NCBI GenBank assembly: GCA_021802745.1
Contig: JAJZRK010000034.1
Coordinates: forward strand, 1 to 19,106
DNA: 19,106 nucleotides
Direction of reading: 5' to 3'
Origin: a bacterium
GTDB lineage: Bacteria; Gemmatimonadota; Gemmatimonadetes; Gemmatimonadales; Gemmatimonadaceae
Shown here: positions 14,991 through 19,106 of the stretch, piece after piece
Layout of the letters: the number at the start of each line of letters is the position of its first letter
Numbering within the stretch: position 1 is the stretch's first letter
Notes under the pieces: generated by a model
Database searches by the model: none
What the model saw: only the letters and a program-made list of their open reading frames with translations
What the model was told of the DNA's origin: nothing
Position numbers and translations under genes: made by a program

Positions 14991-15599
14991 ATGCTCGTGA
15001 TCGGATTGACCGGGAACATCGCCGCCGGCAAGTCGTGCGTCGGGCGCCTCTTCGCGCAGTGGGGGGCCACGCTCGTGGACGCCGACCAACTGGCGCGCGA
15101 GGCGGTCGCCCCCGGCACGCCGGCCCTGCGCGCCATCGCCGCCCGGTGGGGCCCGGCCATTCTCCAGGCCGACGGCTCGCTGGACCGGGCCGCCCTGCGC
15201 CGCGTGGTCTTTGCCGACCCTGCCGAGCGCGCCGCCCTCGACGCGATCGTCCATCCCGAGGTGGGCCTGCTCCGTGTCGAGGCGCTCGCGGCGGCGGCCC
15301 GCCGCGGCGACCGGCTCGTCATCTGCGACATCCCCCTGCTCTTCGAGGCGGGGCTCGAAATGACCGTGGACGGCGTGGTGCTGGTGGACGCCCCCCGCGA
15401 CGTGCGGCGTGCCCGCCTGGCGCGGGATCGCCAGCTGAGCCCCGCCGACACCGAGGCGATGATGGACGCGCAGTGGCCGAGCGAGCGCAAGCGCCCGCTG
15501 GCCGACTGGGTCATCGAGAACGACGGCACCCCGGACGAGCTCGAACGGCGCGCCCGCGCGGTCTTCGACGAACTGCAATTGCGCGCCGCGTCGGCTTGA
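14991..15599 (+). CDS. coaE: Dephospho-CoA kinase
   Basis: 202 aa. It phosphorylates the ribose 3'-hydroxyl of dephospho-CoA, the last step of coenzyme A synthesis. The P-loop GNIAAGKS (8-15) is near the N-terminus, followed by VDADQLAREAV (substrate-binding region), IVHPEV, ICDIPLLFEAG (the DxPLLxE motif) and the lid and C-terminal segment QWPSERKRPLADWVIENDG. Length and motif order are standard. The ATG at 14991 gives the expected MLVIGLTGNI start. The promoter of the next gene, gcvH, appears to overlap the end of this one. Confidence 0.95.
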   Translation: MLVIGLTGNIAAGKSCVGRLFAQWGATLVDADQLAREAVAPGTPALRAIAARWGPAILQADGSLDRAALRRVVFADPAERAALDAIVHPEVGLLRVEALAAAARRGDRLVICDIPLLFEAGLEMTVDGVVLVDAPRDVRRARLARDRQLSPADTEAMMDAQWPSERKRPLADWVIENDGTPDELERRARAVFDELQLRAASA

Positions 15600-15624
15600 T
15601 GCCACCGAGGGCGAACGGTAGAAT
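15596..15624 (+). promoter_or_regulatory. Probable promoter of gcvH
   Basis: TTGATG (15596-15601), overlapping the coaE stop codon, a 17-bp spacer and TAGAAT (15619-15624) form a good sigma-70-type promoter. It lies 33 bp before the gcvH start. A GGAG ribosome site (15648-15651) lies 6 nt before the GTG. Confidence 0.5.
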
Positions 15625-15657
15625 TCGTGCACACCTCAGACACACCTGGAGCGGTCC

Positions 15658-16062
15658 GTGTCCTCGATTCCTGCCGATCTTCGCTATACCAACGATCACG
15701 AATACCTGAAGCCCACCAGCGATCCGTCCGTCGTGATCGTGGGCATCACCGATTACGCCCAGGGAGAGCTGGGTGATGTGGTGTACCTCGATATGCCGAA
15801 GGTCGGCGCCAAGTTCGGCAAGCACGAGTCGTTCGGAACCATCGAGGCCGTCAAGGCGGTCTCCGACATCTACACCCCCGTCGCGGGCGAAGTGCTGGAA
15901 GTGAATGCGCGCCTCGAGGGCGAGCCCTCGCTGGTCAACAGCGACCCGTACGGCGACGGCTGGATGATCAAAATGAAGGTCAGCGCGGCCGACGTCGCGG
16001 GCCTGATGGATGCGCTCGCGTACGAGAAGCACCTGGCGGCGGGCGGCGGCAGCGGCCACTAG
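15658..16062 (+). CDS. gcvH: Glycine cleavage system H protein
   Basis: 134 aa. H protein carries the lipoyl arm that shuttles the aminomethyl group between P, T and L proteins. The lipoylation motif ESFGTIEAVKAVSDIYTP is intact, with Lys66 as the modified residue, close to Lys65 in E. coli. The conserved ends are also there: LRYTNDHEYL near the start and NSDPYGDGWMIKMK. A Gly-rich stretch (AAGGGSGH) ends the protein. The GTG start follows GGAG by 6 nt. The gene is convergent with gcvP instead of in a gcvTHP operon; gcvT is not in the window. Confidence 0.96.
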   Translation: MSSIPADLRYTNDHEYLKPTSDPSVVIVGITDYAQGELGDVVYLDMPKVGAKFGKHESFGTIEAVKAVSDIYTPVAGEVLEVNARLEGEPSLVNSDPYGDGWMIKMKVSAADVAGLMDALAYEKHLAAGGGSGH

Positions 16063-16065
16063 GCC

Positions 16066-16198
16066 GCAGAGAAGCAACAGAGAAACAACAGAGAGACAAC
16101 AGAAATACAACAGAGGTCCGGAGCCATCGCCCCGGACCTCTGTTGTTTCTCTGTCTGTTGTCTCTCTGTTGTTTCTCTGTTGTCTCTCTGTTGTCTCT
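16066..16198. terminator. Long tandem-unit hairpin (11-bp units) between gcvH and gcvP
   Basis: The core is a perfect 14-bp stem, CAACAGAGGTCCGG (16108-16121) with its complement at 16132-16145, around a 10-nt loop. Left of the core are 11-bp units such as GCAACAGAGAA, ACAACAGAGAG and ACAACAGAAAT; right of it are TCTCTGTTGTC-type units up to the gcvP stop (16199-16201). The unit and the outer CAACAGAG of the stem are the same as at 4060-4187, but the 6-bp inner core differs (GTCCGG here, GGCGCC there). It occupies nearly all of the gap between the two stop codons. Confidence 0.85.
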
Positions 16199-19057
<2,859 letters not shown>

Positions 19058-19106
19058 GGTGCGCGCTTCTCCAGTGCGGCGCGCCAGCGGCGCCCCCGAC
19101 GCGGGT
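19058..19106. other. Window end upstream of gcvP
   Basis: This holds the gcvP ribosome site (GGAG followed by AAGCGCGCACC on the minus strand). Nothing else in the remaining 49 bases can be assigned. Confidence 0.5.

Overview
The window looks like chromosomal DNA of a GC-rich, diderm (Gram-negative-type) bacterium, most likely a member of the Gemmatimonadota or a near relative. That placement is an inference from base composition, gene mix and protein style; there is no rRNA or other marker gene here. Coding density is high, and no tRNA, rRNA, CRISPR array, transposase or phage gene is visible.

Layout from left to right: a repeat hairpin at the left edge; a minus-strand nurA-herA pair (DNA end-resection nuclease and hexameric ATPase); a plus-strand lipoprotein gene; a minus-strand pair of a class I aminotransferase and a stand-alone Lrp/AsnC-type ligand-binding (RAM) protein; a plus-strand pair of a degenerate DEAD-box helicase-like protein with a repetitive basic tail and thymidine kinase; a minus-strand operon of three pilin-like genes (PilV-, PilW- and PilX-like) joined by ATGA overlaps; a plus-strand pair of a receiver-like/AraC-type regulator and tryptophanase (GTGA overlap); a minus-strand FimT/GspH pseudopilin; plus-strand coaE and gcvH; and minus-strand gcvP. 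Transcription units alternate in direction along nearly the whole window, giving four convergent and four divergent junctions.

The most unusual structure lies in the convergent junctions. Three of the four complete ones (4060-4187, 8031-8220, 16066-16198), plus the left edge (11-90), are filled from stop codon to stop codon by long inverted repeats. Each arm is a run of 7-, 10- or 11-bp tandem units. The purine-rich arm is always first on either strand and the U/C-rich arm second. The 11-bp loci also carry a locus-specific GC-rich core hairpin. They read as modular two-way transcription terminators built from microsatellite-like units. Two loci 12 kb apart share the same 11-bp unit with different cores. 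The fourth convergent junction has an ordinary 12-bp GC hairpin. No divergent or same-strand junction carries such a two-armed structure.

Other points of interest are a HerA with a non-standard Walker A loop, a helicase-like protein that has lost its catalytic motifs, a large PilX-like protein with a textbook EF-hand loop, a PilW-like protein with a Fn3-like tail, a tryptophanase co-translated with its probable regulator, and a strong preference for ATT over ATC in Ile-Asp codon pairs.
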